Origin: Nitratireductor aquimarinus
Lineage (GTDB): Bacteria > Pseudomonadota > Alphaproteobacteria > Rhizobiales > Rhizobiaceae
DNA: 64,000 bases
Direction of reading: 5' to 3'
Assembly (NCBI RefSeq): GCF_046773475.1
Contig: NZ_CP177240.1
Location: forward strand, 606,815 to 670,814
The translations under genes were made by a program, and so were the position numbers. Under the pieces are notes generated by a model. The model was given only the letters and a program-made list of their open reading frames with translations. It made no database searches and was not told the origin of the DNA. Every line of letters begins with the position of its first letter. Position 1 is the first letter of the stretch. Below are positions 9,066 through 18,462 of the stretch, piece after piece.

Positions 9066-10328
9066 ATGGATTTGGGTGGCCCGCAGAACACGGTAGGGGT
9101 GTCGATAATCGGAGCGGGCGAGCGGGGCGTTTACTTCGTCGGAACCCGTATGGCGGAGCTCGCTGCCGAGACCGGATTCAGGATCGTGGGTGTTCACGAT
9201 GCTCTGCCTGATCGCGCACAGTTTGCGGCAGAGCATCTCAATGAGATTTATGCAGGACGAAACATCGACCACCGGGTTCGTGTGTTTGGCTATCTGGATG
9301 AGGCCGTCGGCGCCGCGTCCGTGAAGCTGGTTCTGGTGACGACCCACACCGATGCGCATCGCAAGCCCGTGGAGGCGGCCATCGCAGCCGGTAAACGGGT
9401 CTATCTCGACAAACCCATCTCCGTGACGCTGGAGGATGCGCTTGCCATCGGAGAGGTAGAGCGCCGCTCCGGTTCCCCCGTCATGATGGGTTTCACCCGC
9501 CGCTATGAACGCCCCTGGATCGAAAGCGCCTGTCTTGCGCACGGCGGGGCAATCGGTGATCCGCAGATGATCCTTCTGCGTTCGGTGATACCCTATACGC
9601 GTTATCTGCAGCTCTGGCACCGTGACAATGCAAGGTCGGGCGGGGCTCTCAACGACAAGGGTTCTCATCATTTCGATGTGCTGAACTGGATTGCAGGCGC
9701 ACCTGCCATTTCCGTTTCTGCCGTCGGCGGGCGCAGTACCATTTTCAAGCCGGACCCCGATGCGCCCGCGCGGTGCAGCGAATGCGACCGGACATGCCCC
9801 TATCGCAGGCACGAAACGCTGGTAGACCGTTTTGAAGGGGTCGGACAGGTGGCGAATCCGAGCTGGTCGCACGCCCGCAATGTCGAGCACCGCAACGACA
9901 ATTGCGTCTATCTGCCGGGATCGGACATCGACGACCATGCAGTCATTACTGTTCGCTACGCAAACGGCATGACGGCCTGTCTGTTCTTTGCGATCTTCGG
10001 CCCGTGGGCCGAGGATCAGGAAACGCTGGAGATCGTCGGCTCCACCGGGCGTTTGCGCATGGAACGGCATTCCGGTGCGATCGACCTGGTGGCCGATCAT
10101 GGCCATCGTCACGAGACCATAAGGTTTCAGGACCCGGATCGTGGGTCCACACATTTTGGCGCTGATCTTCAGCTCGTTCGCACGCTGCGCCAGTTCTATG
10201 CAGGCGAGGCCCCGCCTGTTGGCGTTGACGAGGGGGTGGCGTCCCTTCGCATGGTTCTGGCCGCGCAAAAGTCGCTCCGAGAAAGCGGACAGCCCATCGA
10301 CCCCCGAACCCTTGAGGCTGTCCAGTGA
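9066..10328 (+). CDS. Gfo/Idh/MocA-family NAD(P)-dependent oxidoreductase
   Basis: Sugar or inositol-type dehydrogenase. The ATG at 9066 was chosen for the Shine-Dalgarno sequence AGGAGGAGCGAG; 420 residues. The N-terminal Rossmann fold has the nucleotide motif SIIGAGERG at residues 13-21. The active-site lysine is K116 in YLDKPISV (the EKP equivalent) and the C-terminal half carries HHFD at 201-204. An unusual cysteine cluster, C237, C240 and C244 (RCSECDRTCPYRR), is seen in a subset of the family and could bind metal. It overlaps the next gene by 4 bases. It probably oxidises the imported sugar or an intermediate. Confidence 0.85.
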   Translation: MDLGGPQNTVGVSIIGAGERGVYFVGTRMAELAAETGFRIVGVHDALPDRAQFAAEHLNEIYAGRNIDHRVRVFGYLDEAVGAASVKLVLVTTHTDAHRKPVEAAIAAGKRVYLDKPISVTLEDALAIGEVERRSGSPVMMGFTRRYERPWIESACLAHGGAIGDPQMILLRSVIPYTRYLQLWHRDNARSGGALNDKGSHHFDVLNWIAGAPAISVSAVGGRSTIFKPDPDAPARCSECDRTCPYRRHETLVDRFEGVGQVANPSWSHARNVEHRNDNCVYLPGSDIDDHAVITVRYANGMTACLFFAIFGPWAEDQETLEIVGSTGRLRMERHSGAIDLVADHGHRHETIRFQDPDRGSTHFGADLQLVRTLRQFYAGEAPPVGVDEGVASLRMVLAAQKSLRESGQPIDPRTLEAVQ

Positions 10329-11887
10329 AGACGCTGCCTGACCATATGATGCCGCTGGCCATCTCGCTTGGTGTTGTGCCGCTTTACGGTGATATCCATA
10401 ATCACTGTGCGATGTCTTACGGGCATGGGCGTCTCGAGGATGCGCTTGCGCGGGCCAGGCTTCAGCTTGATTTCGTATCCGTGACGGGACACGCGGCCTG
10501 GCCGGATATGCCGGTCGATGTACCGGAAGTCGCCCACATCGTCGACTTTCATGTGAAGGGTTTTGCACGACTGCGCGAGAAATGGCCGGAGCACTTTGCG
10601 ACCCTGAAGCAGTTTGAGGAAAGCGGTGTCTTCAGCGTTTTTCCCGGATATGAGATTCATTCCTGCGCCTATGGTGATCAGACGATTGTCTATGCGGATC
10701 TTGAACCGGCGGACATGCAGTTTGCCGACACTCCGGCAGAGCTTCGCGACGATCTTCATCGTGCAAAGGCAAGCCGCGCTTTTTCATTCCCGCATCATAT
10801 CGGCTATCGCGAGGGGGCCAGAGGCATCAAATGGGATGCCTTCGAGCCGTCGCTTTCGCCTTTTGTGGAAATGTTCTCCATGCATGGCTGCGCGGAGACC
10901 TCGGAGTCTGCCCGGGGCTATCTCCATTCCATGGGGCCGGTCGACGGGCGCTCGACAATGGCGGCTGGCCTTGCCGCCGGACATGTCTTCGGAATTGTGG
11001 GCAACACCGATCATCACAGCGGGTTCCCCGGCTCCTATGGGCACGGACGAATGGGGCTTTATGCGCGGGGCCGTGATCGTGAGGCGATCTGGTCGGGAAT
11101 GCGGGCGCGTCAGACCAATGCGCTCACCGGTGACAGCATTCATCTGCTGACAGCAATTGCAGGCACGATCCAGGGTGGTGTGGTTGCCCCTCAGAAAGAT
11201 GCGAAACTTGCCATTGAAGCGGTTGGTGGTGGTGCGATTGACGCCATCGACATCATGCGCAATGGCAGGCTCTGGCAGCGGATCACGCCAGCACTCGCGC
11301 CAGCTCCCATCGTGCCGGAGTTCGATGGTCTCATAGAGACCATCCTGCATCTTGAGCTTGGATGGGGTGCGCGTGGAACATCATATCGCTGGCTTGGCGA
11401 ACTCTCTTTGGAAGGGGGCGATATTCTTCGGGTGGAACCACGTTTCCGTGGCGCCGAGATCGTCTCGCCCCTGGAAGGAGAGGATGCCGAGCACCCGCTG
11501 CCGATCATCTCCGTCGCAAATGGCGTCGTCTGTTTCGAAGTCACCGCAGAGGCAAACCCCAACAACGTTACGCCGGCCATGCAGGGTGTGGCGCTTCATA
11601 TCCGCGCTGCGCGCAACGCCACCATCCGCGCCCGGCTGGCGGGGCAGGATATCGATGTGCCCATCGAGCGCCTGCTTGAAGGCGCGCTGAGCGCCAATCT
11701 CGGTGCAATCGACAGTCCGGCCTACCGCTTTCACGCAGTGCCCCGTCCGCATGAATGGCAATGGGGCGGCACGGTCGGGCTTGGAGAATTCAGGAATGGC
11801 GAAAATGTCTATGTGCGATTGAGCCAGACCAACGGGCAAATGGCATGGGCCTCACCTCTCTTCTGTCGTGAGGAGAGCTCTTCATGA
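10325..11887 (+). CDS. PHP/DUF3604-like metal-dependent hydrolase, function unknown
   Basis: A 520-residue protein with metal-binding motifs of the PHP fold: LYGDIHNHC near residue 20, DFVSVTGHA near 50, PHHIGYREG near 160 and GNTDHHSGFPGSYG near 230. The second half is a beta-rich domain without a recognised name. The GTG at 10325 overlaps the previous stop; an ATG at 10346 is an alternative start. The position in a sugar-uptake operon suggests it opens, deacylates or dephosphorylates a carbohydrate derivative. No specific reaction can be assigned. No signal peptide is seen, so it is expected in the cytosol. Confidence 0.7.
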   Translation: MKTLPDHMMPLAISLGVVPLYGDIHNHCAMSYGHGRLEDALARARLQLDFVSVTGHAAWPDMPVDVPEVAHIVDFHVKGFARLREKWPEHFATLKQFEESGVFSVFPGYEIHSCAYGDQTIVYADLEPADMQFADTPAELRDDLHRAKASRAFSFPHHIGYREGARGIKWDAFEPSLSPFVEMFSMHGCAETSESARGYLHSMGPVDGRSTMAAGLAAGHVFGIVGNTDHHSGFPGSYGHGRMGLYARGRDREAIWSGMRARQTNALTGDSIHLLTAIAGTIQGGVVAPQKDAKLAIEAVGGGAIDAIDIMRNGRLWQRITPALAPAPIVPEFDGLIETILHLELGWGARGTSYRWLGELSLEGGDILRVEPRFRGAEIVSPLEGEDAEHPLPIISVANGVVCFEVTAEANPNNVTPAMQGVALHIRAARNATIRARLAGQDIDVPIERLLEGALSANLGAIDSPAYRFHAVPRPHEWQWGGTVGLGEFRNGENVYVRLSQTNGQMAWASPLFCREESSS

Positions 11888-11966
11888 GCGTGGCGTTTCG
11901 CTCGTCCGGCGGAACTGTGCTGGCTAATAAGAAAGCTAACTGGGAACAAACCAAGGGAGAGAAATC

Positions 11967-13232
11967 ATGAAGCCACTGAAAGCATTGGCAACGGCCCTCA
12001 TCGGCGGCTCGTTGCTGGCATATTCGGCGAGTGCCGCCGAACTCAACATCGTTCATGGCGCCATCGGCAAGGACAACGAGGTTCTGCGCGCAGAGCTTGA
12101 CCGGTTCCAGCAGCAGACGGGGCACACGGTCAACATCGTCTCGATGCCTGAATCCACCACCGATCAGTTTGGCCAGTACAAGCTCTGGCTGGCCGCGCAG
12201 TCGAGCGACATTGATGTCTACCGCATTGACGTCATCGGCGCGCCGCAGATCGCCGAGCACTTCATTGATCTGAAGGAGCACACGAAGGACATTATCGGTG
12301 ATTTTGTCCCTGCTGCGGTGGAATCGCAGACCGTGGGGGAAAAACTCGTCGCCCTGCCCATGTTCCTGGGCGCGCCGGCGCTCTACTACCGAAAGGATCT
12401 ACTCGACAAATATGAGGAGCCGGTGCCGGAGACCTGGCAGCAGATGAGCGAGACCGCCAAGCGCATCATGGATGCCGAGCATGAGGCCGGCAATTCCGAC
12501 ATGTGGGGTTTCGTGTTTCAGGGCGCGGCCTATGAAGGGCTGACCTGCAACGCGCAGGAGTGGATCGCCAGCTTCGGCGGTGGCCGCATTGTCGAGACGG
12601 ATGGTTCCATCGGCATCAACAACCCCAAGGCGGTCGAAGCGCTTGAGCTTGCCAGCTCATGGATTGGCAGCATCGCGCCGGAAGGCGTTCTCAACTACAA
12701 GGAAGAGGACGCACGCGGGCTTTTCCAGTCCGGCAACGCCGTGTTCATGCGCAACTGGAACTATGCCTATGCGCTGGCTGCGGGTGAAGATTCTCCGGTC
12801 AAGGACAAGTTCGCCGTCACCACTCTGCCTGTCGGTGCGGAAGGCGAGAAGTCGGCTGCCACGCTGGGCGGATGGCATCTGGGGGTTTCGAAGTATTCCA
12901 AGCATCCCGAAGAAGCCATTGAACTGGTGCGCTTCCTGAACAATTACGCCAATCAGAAAGAGCGCGCGATCATCACTTCGCGTCCGCCCACGTTGAACGC
13001 CGTCTATGCAGATTCGGAAGTGGGTGAAGCACAGGAGTTCATCCCGCTCTGGAAACCGGTTGTCGATAACGCGCTGCCGCGTCCATCGGCTGCGACCAAG
13101 CGCAAATACAACGAAGTGTCCTCCGAGTTCTGGACGGCAGTTCACAACACCCTGTCCGGTGAAGGTTCGGCTGAGCAAAACCTGCGCAAGCTGGAAGCCA
13201 AGCTCAATCGTCTGCGCGGTTCGGCCTGGTAA
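11967..13232 (+). CDS. Sugar ABC transporter substrate-binding protein (ThuE-like, family 1)
   Basis: Periplasmic sugar receptor. The 421-residue protein has a signal peptide at residues 1-23 (KALATALIGGSLLAYSASA) and the family 1 extracellular binding-protein fold. Recognisable segments are DVYRIDVIGAPQIAEHFIDL and WIASFGGGRIVETDG, with FMRNWNYAYAL in the C-terminal lobe. The Shine-Dalgarno sequence AAGGGAGAG precedes the ATG. The two permease genes and the ATPase follow on the same strand. It resembles trehalose/maltose-type receptors of rhizobia, but the neighbouring sulfatase and kinase suggest a modified sugar. Confidence 0.88.
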   Translation: MKPLKALATALIGGSLLAYSASAAELNIVHGAIGKDNEVLRAELDRFQQQTGHTVNIVSMPESTTDQFGQYKLWLAAQSSDIDVYRIDVIGAPQIAEHFIDLKEHTKDIIGDFVPAAVESQTVGEKLVALPMFLGAPALYYRKDLLDKYEEPVPETWQQMSETAKRIMDAEHEAGNSDMWGFVFQGAAYEGLTCNAQEWIASFGGGRIVETDGSIGINNPKAVEALELASSWIGSIAPEGVLNYKEEDARGLFQSGNAVFMRNWNYAYALAAGEDSPVKDKFAVTTLPVGAEGEKSAATLGGWHLGVSKYSKHPEEAIELVRFLNNYANQKERAIITSRPPTLNAVYADSEVGEAQEFIPLWKPVVDNALPRPSAATKRKYNEVSSEFWTAVHNTLSGEGSAEQNLRKLEAKLNRLRGSAW

Positions 13233-13304
13233 AAGCGCAATCCTTGCTGCGCCCTTCCAGGTGGTAGGGCGCAGTGCATTTTCCGAAATGGAGGATCGGA
13301 ACAA

Positions 13305-14252
13305 GTGGCCAGAAATGCCGGCATATCAACGCTCTCAAGGCGACGTATCCTGTCTGCTTGGTTGTTCATCACGCCCATGCTGGTCGTGCTGGCCTCCGTC
13401 GCGGCTTATCCGCTTATCCGTACGATCTATTTCGGTTTTACCGATGCTTCCATCGACCTGATTCCCCAGGCGAAGTGGGTCGGCTTCCGCAACTATCTCG
13501 AATATCTCGACTATGGTGATGGAGAAGGCGAATATTTCGGGCTCCTGGTTGATGCTGACTGGTGGCGGGCTGTCTGGAACACACTCCGCTTCACGATTGT
13601 CTCGGTCTTTTTCGAAACGCTTTTCGGGCTGGTGATCGCACTGGTTCTGAACCGGGAGTTTCGCGGCCGAAGCCTGGTGCGCGCTGCTGTTCTCATACCC
13701 TGGGCAATTCCAACCATCGTGTCGGCAAAGATGTGGGCATGGATGATGCACGACCAGTTCGGCATCCTGAACGACATGCTGCTGAGGCTGCACATCATCT
13801 CGGAGCCCGTGGCCTGGACCGCCTCACCGGAAACCGCGATGCTGGCTGTTCTCATCGTCGATATCTGGAAAACCACACCTTTCATGGCGCTGCTCATTCT
13901 GGCCGGTCTTCAGATGGTGCCAGGCGATATCTACGAGGCTGCGCGCCTCGATGGGGTGAGCCCGATCAGGCTATTCCGTCGGGTGACGTGGCCGCTGATC
14001 ATGCCCGCCGTTCTAGTTGCCGTTGTGTTCAGGGCTCTCGATGCGCTGCGCGTTTTCGATATCATCTATGTGCTGACGCCCAACAATGAGCGCACGCGCA
14101 GCATGTCGGTCTTTGCTCGCGAAAATCTCTTTGATTTCGACAAGTTTGCATATGGCTCCGCGGCTTCGACGCTGCTGTTCCTGATTATCGCTCTTCTGAC
14201 CATCAGCTTCATCTGGGCGACGCGCATGAATGTGGAGGCGGACGAACGATGA
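13305..14252 (+). CDS. Sugar ABC transporter permease (MalF/ThuF type)
   Basis: Membrane subunit of the sugar importer. The 315-residue protein has six predicted membrane segments and the EAA loop EAARLDGVSPIRLFRRV near residue 215, which docks to the ATPase. The start is a GTG at 13305 about 10 bases behind GGAGG; no better ATG precedes the first membrane helix. It overlaps the next permease by 4 bases. The length and N-terminus (AWLFITPMLVVLASVAAYPL) are typical of the MalF class without the large periplasmic domain. Confidence 0.88.
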   Translation: MARNAGISTLSRRRILSAWLFITPMLVVLASVAAYPLIRTIYFGFTDASIDLIPQAKWVGFRNYLEYLDYGDGEGEYFGLLVDADWWRAVWNTLRFTIVSVFFETLFGLVIALVLNREFRGRSLVRAAVLIPWAIPTIVSAKMWAWMMHDQFGILNDMLLRLHIISEPVAWTASPETAMLAVLIVDIWKTTPFMALLILAGLQMVPGDIYEAARLDGVSPIRLFRRVTWPLIMPAVLVAVVFRALDALRVFDIIYVLTPNNERTRSMSVFARENLFDFDKFAYGSAASTLLFLIIALLTISFIWATRMNVEADER

Positions 14253-15082
14253 CCATTCCTGGCTGGGTCAAGACGACCGCATTTTATGCGCTGGTCGCAG
14301 TCATCATCCTGCAGGCAGTCTTCCCGTTTTACTATGCGATCCTCACATCGCTGGAATCCGGTCAGGCGATTTTTGAGGTCAATTATCTGCCGCAGGCTGC
14401 GTCGCTGGCGAACTACTGGGCCATGATCTCCGACGGTGTTTTCGGCAAGCAGATACTGAACTCGATTTTCGTCGCGACGGTCGTGGTTCTGATCTCGCTG
14501 CTGCTTGCGGTCACGGCGGCTTACGCGTTGAGCCGCATCCGGTTTCGCGGTCGTGGCCTGTTGCTGCTGACCATCCTCTCGGTTTCCATGTTTCCGCAGA
14601 TCGCTGTTCTTTCCGGCCTGTTTGAGGTGATACGCGCGCTGGGCCTGTTTAACTCGCTTTGGTCGCTTGTGTTTTCCTACATGATCTTCACGCTGCCATT
14701 TACGGTCTGGGTGCTCACGACCTTCATGCGCAAGCTGCCCATCGAAATCGAGGAAGCAGCGATTGTCGATGGCGCATCGTCCTTCACGATCATCTGGCGC
14801 ATCTTTTTGCCGCTCATGTGGCCAGCCATGGTGACGACCGGATTGCTGGCGTTCATTCACGCGTGGAATGAGTTCCTTTTCGCGCTGACGTTCCTGTCGA
14901 CCGATTCCCAGCGCACCGTTCCCGTCGCGATAGCGCTCATTTCCGGCCTCAGTGAATTCGAGATTCCCTGGGGCAACATCATGGCGGCGTCGGTGATCGT
15001 TACGCTGCCGCTTATTATGCTCGTTCTCGTCTTTCAGCGAAAGATCGTCTCCGGCCTTACCGCCGGCGCGGTAAAAGGGTGA
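14249..15082 (+). CDS. Sugar ABC transporter permease (MalG/ThuG type)
   Basis: Second membrane subunit of the importer, 277 residues with six membrane segments. The EAA motif reads EIEEAAIVDGASSFTIIWRI near residue 170, followed by the family-typical AFIHAWNEFLFALTF. The ATG lies in an ATGA overlap with the MalF-type gene. It forms the heterodimeric channel with 13305-14252. The C-terminus AGAVKG is the usual MalG ending. Confidence 0.9.
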   Translation: MTIPGWVKTTAFYALVAVIILQAVFPFYYAILTSLESGQAIFEVNYLPQAASLANYWAMISDGVFGKQILNSIFVATVVVLISLLLAVTAAYALSRIRFRGRGLLLLTILSVSMFPQIAVLSGLFEVIRALGLFNSLWSLVFSYMIFTLPFTVWVLTTFMRKLPIEIEEAAIVDGASSFTIIWRIFLPLMWPAMVTTGLLAFIHAWNEFLFALTFLSTDSQRTVPVAIALISGLSEFEIPWGNIMAASVIVTLPLIMLVLVFQRKIVSGLTAGAVKG

Positions 15083-15085
15083 TCC

Positions 15086-16117
15086 ATGGCTTCTGTTGAA
15101 CTCAAGTCGGTCGAGAAGTCCTTCGGCAGTGTCGAAGTGCTACGCGACATCAATCTATCGCTGGAGAAGGGCGAGTTCATTGTTTTTGTTGGACCGTCCG
15201 GTTGCGGAAAATCGACACTTCTTCGGTTGGTTGCGGGCCTGGAAGATATCACCGGTGGCGAGCTTTTCATCGACGGGGCGTGCGTGAACTCGGTTTTGCC
15301 GGCCAGGCGCGGCATCTCCATGGTTTTCCAGTCCTATGCGCTCTATCCGCACATGAATGTTTACGACAACATGGCGTTTGGTCTGGAGCAGGCGCGGCTT
15401 CCCAGGCACGAGATCGACCGGCGTGTACGCGAAGCGGCCAGCATGCTGCAGATTGAGGAGTATCTGGATCGCAAGCCCAAGCAGCTTTCCGGCGGTCAGC
15501 GTCAGCGCGTTGCGATTGGCCGGGCGATAACGCGCCAGCCGAAGGTTTTTCTGTTTGATGAACCATTGTCGAACCTGGATGCTGCGCTGCGTGTGGACAC
15601 CCGTCTGGAGATCGCGAGGCTGCACAAGCGGCTTTCGGCAACGACGATGATCTATGTGACCCACGATCAGGTGGAAGCGATGACCTTGGCGGACCGGATC
15701 GTCGTTCTCAACGCTGGGCGGATCGAGCAGGTGGGGACTCCGCTGGAACTCTATGAACAGCCGGCAAGCCGGTTCGTCGCCGGGTTCATCGGTTCACCGA
15801 GGATGAATTTCATCGAAGGCGAAGATGCTGCCGCTGCTGGGGCTTATGCCCTTGGCGTGCGACCGGAACATCTGGACATCTCCCGCACCGAGGGGCGCTG
15901 GAAGGGAACGGTTGCTCTGGTTGAGAAGCTTGGCAGCGACACCTTTATCCATGTTGCAACGGAAGAGACGGGCATGATCAATGCCCGTGCGGTTGGCAAT
16001 CACGGGGTCCAGGCCGGTGACACGCTGTTTGTCACGCCACGCGAGGACAGCATCCATTATTTCAACGAAGACGGTAAGCCGGTCGAGCGAAAGGCGGCTG
16101 CCAGGGGGGCGGCATGA
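15086..16117 (+). CDS. Sugar ABC transporter ATP-binding protein (MalK/UgpC family)
   Basis: ATPase that drives the sugar importer. The 343-residue protein has Walker A GPSGCGKST near residue 37, the signature LSGGQRQRVAIGRA near 135 and Walker B FLFDEPLSNLD. A C-terminal MOP/OB-type regulatory domain from about residue 240 includes LGVRPEHLDI. It starts 3 bases after the permease stop and overlaps the kinase gene by 4 bases, so it is part of the same transcript. Not to be confused with the truncated paralogue at 60915-61494. Confidence 0.9.
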   Translation: MASVELKSVEKSFGSVEVLRDINLSLEKGEFIVFVGPSGCGKSTLLRLVAGLEDITGGELFIDGACVNSVLPARRGISMVFQSYALYPHMNVYDNMAFGLEQARLPRHEIDRRVREAASMLQIEEYLDRKPKQLSGGQRQRVAIGRAITRQPKVFLFDEPLSNLDAALRVDTRLEIARLHKRLSATTMIYVTHDQVEAMTLADRIVVLNAGRIEQVGTPLELYEQPASRFVAGFIGSPRMNFIEGEDAAAAGAYALGVRPEHLDISRTEGRWKGTVALVEKLGSDTFIHVATEETGMINARAVGNHGVQAGDTLFVTPREDSIHYFNEDGKPVERKAAARGAA

Positions 16118-17034
16118 ACAGACGAACGATCCTTGTATTGGGCAATGCGAACCTGGATCTGGTCACCGGCTGCATCGATGACTGGCCTGAGCCTGGCACT
16201 GAGACTTTTCTGCCGCAGTCGGATTTCCGCACCGGCGGCTCCGCCGCCAACACGGCTCTGACCCTGCAGAGACTGCAGCATCCTTCAGGTATCATCTCCG
16301 CTGTTGGCAATGATCCGGCTGGCCAGATGATCGCGCAGCAGTTCAGCGGCCCGCATGATCACGTGTCGGCGCTGGATGCGCGCACCAGCATTTCCGTTGG
16401 CATTCTGCATGCCTGCGCTGAACGTACTTTTTTCTCAACGAACGGTCATCTGGACCTTCTGGATCTGTCATTCTTCGAGGCCGCCACGGATAGCGTGGAC
16501 ATGTCGGGCCGCCTCGCGCTGCTCAGTGGAGCCTTCACCATGCCGGCATTGCTGCCGGATCATGATGCCTTGCTGGGCTTATTGAAGGAGCGGGGCGCGG
16601 AAACGGCAATCGACCCGGGTTGGCCGGGGAGCGGCTGGACGGAGGAGGCCCGCGACCATGCGATGGTCTGGCTGGAGCATTCGGACCACGTTTTGCTCAA
16701 TGAGAAAGAAACCACAGGTCTTGCGGATGCGGATACGCTCGATCAGGCGCTGGTCTGGTTTGCGCCTCGTCTGCGCAAGGGCGCGAGGCTCATTGTCAAA
16801 CGCGGACCGGTAGGGGCGCTGTGTCTCTGCGATGGCGCGGTCGTTGAATGCGGTGCCAAAGATCTTTCGGTGTTTGATACTGTTGGTGCGGGCGATGCCT
16901 TCAATGCCGGTTACCTGCATGCTGTCGCGTCCGGGCTCGGCATAGACCAGGCGCTTGCCTGGGGCATCAGTGTTGCCGGCAGCGTCATTTCCGAGTTTCC
17001 CCGTTCGTTCTCTCCCCTGAAACCGGCAGCCTGA
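16114..17034 (+). CDS. PfkB-family carbohydrate kinase
   Basis: Ribokinase-fold sugar kinase, 306 residues, expected to phosphorylate the imported sugar in the cytosol. The N-terminal PfkB motif is FRTGGSAANTALTLQRL near residue 40. The C-terminal signature DTVGAGDAFNAGYLHA near residue 257 contains the catalytic aspartate of GAGD. It lies between the importer ATPase (4-base overlap) and the sulfatase (3-base gap). The sugar specificity (2-keto-3-deoxygluconate, ribose, amino sugar or other) cannot be read from the sequence. Confidence 0.87.
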   Translation: MNRRTILVLGNANLDLVTGCIDDWPEPGTETFLPQSDFRTGGSAANTALTLQRLQHPSGIISAVGNDPAGQMIAQQFSGPHDHVSALDARTSISVGILHACAERTFFSTNGHLDLLDLSFFEAATDSVDMSGRLALLSGAFTMPALLPDHDALLGLLKERGAETAIDPGWPGSGWTEEARDHAMVWLEHSDHVLLNEKETTGLADADTLDQALVWFAPRLRKGARLIVKRGPVGALCLCDGAVVECGAKDLSVFDTVGAGDAFNAGYLHAVASGLGIDQALAWGISVAGSVISEFPRSFSPLKPAA

Positions 17035-17037
17035 GCC

Positions 17038-18462
17038 ATGGCGGGCAATGTTCTGCTTCTCATTGCCGATGATCTGGGGCGCATGCTCGGCTGCTATGGC
17101 GAGAAGGCGGTGGACACGCCCCACATCGATGCACTGGCTGAATGCGGTACGCGTTTCGACATGGCGTTTACGTCGACAGCGTCATGCAGCGCCAGTCGCT
17201 CGGTGATTTATACGGGTCTCCACACTCATGAGAACGGGCAATATGGCCTGCATCACGACAACCACCATTTCATGACTTTCGAGCATGTGGAGACGGCGCC
17301 GCTTCTGTTTAATCAGCTTGGTCATCTCACGGGTATTGTCGGCAAGGTGCATGTGGGACCGCAACCGGTGTATCCCTGGGCGGTGCGCGAGGAAAGTGCC
17401 ACCAGAAACATCGGGTGGGTGGAACGCCGCGCGAAAGCCTTCTTCGATCGAGCGAAGCAGGAAGACCGACCGTTCTTCCTCACAGTAGGGTTTGTCGATC
17501 CGCATCGTGACATGACGCGTGGCGGCTTCGGGAATGACGAGGATTTCGATGCGGATGTCGGAGAAAGGCGATATGCGCCGGAGGACGTGACGGTGCCTTC
17601 ATTCCTCCCTGACATAGAGGAAGTCCGCACCGAACTCTCGGCCTACTACACCTCTATTCACCGGTTGGACCAAGGGGTGGGGCGCGTGCTTGCTGCGCTC
17701 GAGTACTCGGGGCTCGAGGATGAAACGCTTGTCTGTTTTCTCAGTGACAATGGTGCGCCGTTCCTGAACTCCAAAACCACCCTCTACGACGCCGGCGTTC
17801 ACCTTCCACTGATCATGCGCATTCCCGGACGTCGTGGCGGGATCGCCAGCCCTAACCTGGTCTCCTTTGCCGATGTGCTGCCCACCTTTCTCGACTGGGC
17901 GGGCTGGCAGGGCGGGGAGGGCGCGCGCGGCGGCCGCTCGGTCCTGCCGATACTGGAAGAAACCGGACTTCTGCCTGACTGGCAGATCGTGTTCGGGTCA
18001 CACACATTCCATGAGATCACCAATTACTGGCCAACCCGCTTTCTACGCACACCACGCTACAAATATCACCGCAACGTAGCCTGGAAACTGGACTTTCCCT
18101 TTTCGGGCGATCTTTATGGGTCCCTTTCTTGGGAAGGGATACGCAACCGTGCGCCGGTCATGATCGGTGAACGCGCGCTGAAAGATTACGTCCAGCGTCC
18201 ACCCGAGGAACTTTACGACCTCGCGGCTGATCCGAATGAGGTGAACAACCTCGCTGATGACCCCGCTTATGCGGCGCTCCTGGTTGATCTGCGCACACGC
18301 ATGGAAAACTGGCAGCGTGAAACCGATGATCCTTGGCTCTTCCGTGACGGCGTTTCAGTCCGAGCGGTCTCGCATCACCTCTCACAGGGCCTAACGCTTC
18401 CTGACCGGTTCGATATCGAGCTGGAGCGTTCGGGCGGAACCAGCCCGAAGAACGAAGATTAG
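17038..18462 (+). CDS. Cytosolic sulfatase resembling N-sulfoglucosamine sulfohydrolase (SGSH-like)
   Basis: Type I sulfatase of 474 residues. The formylglycine site is C50 in SCSASR. Metal ligands are D11, D12, D237 and N238; other active-site residues are K103, H105, H156 and K246. Several segments match the human lysosomal sulfamidase SGSH as remembered: NGQYGLHHDNHHF, GKVHVGPQPVYP, LDQGVGRVLAAL, FGSHTFHEITNYWP and the C-terminal ENWQRETDDPW. There is no signal peptide, so desulfation would occur after import. It is the last gene of the operon before the IS3 element, which may have displaced a terminator. N-desulfation is an inference; O-sulfatase activity remains possible. Confidence 0.82.
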   Translation: MAGNVLLLIADDLGRMLGCYGEKAVDTPHIDALAECGTRFDMAFTSTASCSASRSVIYTGLHTHENGQYGLHHDNHHFMTFEHVETAPLLFNQLGHLTGIVGKVHVGPQPVYPWAVREESATRNIGWVERRAKAFFDRAKQEDRPFFLTVGFVDPHRDMTRGGFGNDEDFDADVGERRYAPEDVTVPSFLPDIEEVRTELSAYYTSIHRLDQGVGRVLAALEYSGLEDETLVCFLSDNGAPFLNSKTTLYDAGVHLPLIMRIPGRRGGIASPNLVSFADVLPTFLDWAGWQGGEGARGGRSVLPILEETGLLPDWQIVFGSHTFHEITNYWPTRFLRTPRYKYHRNVAWKLDFPFSGDLYGSLSWEGIRNRAPVMIGERALKDYVQRPPEELYDLAADPNEVNNLADDPAYAALLVDLRTRMENWQRETDDPWLFRDGVSVRAVSHHLSQGLTLPDRFDIELERSGGTSPKNED

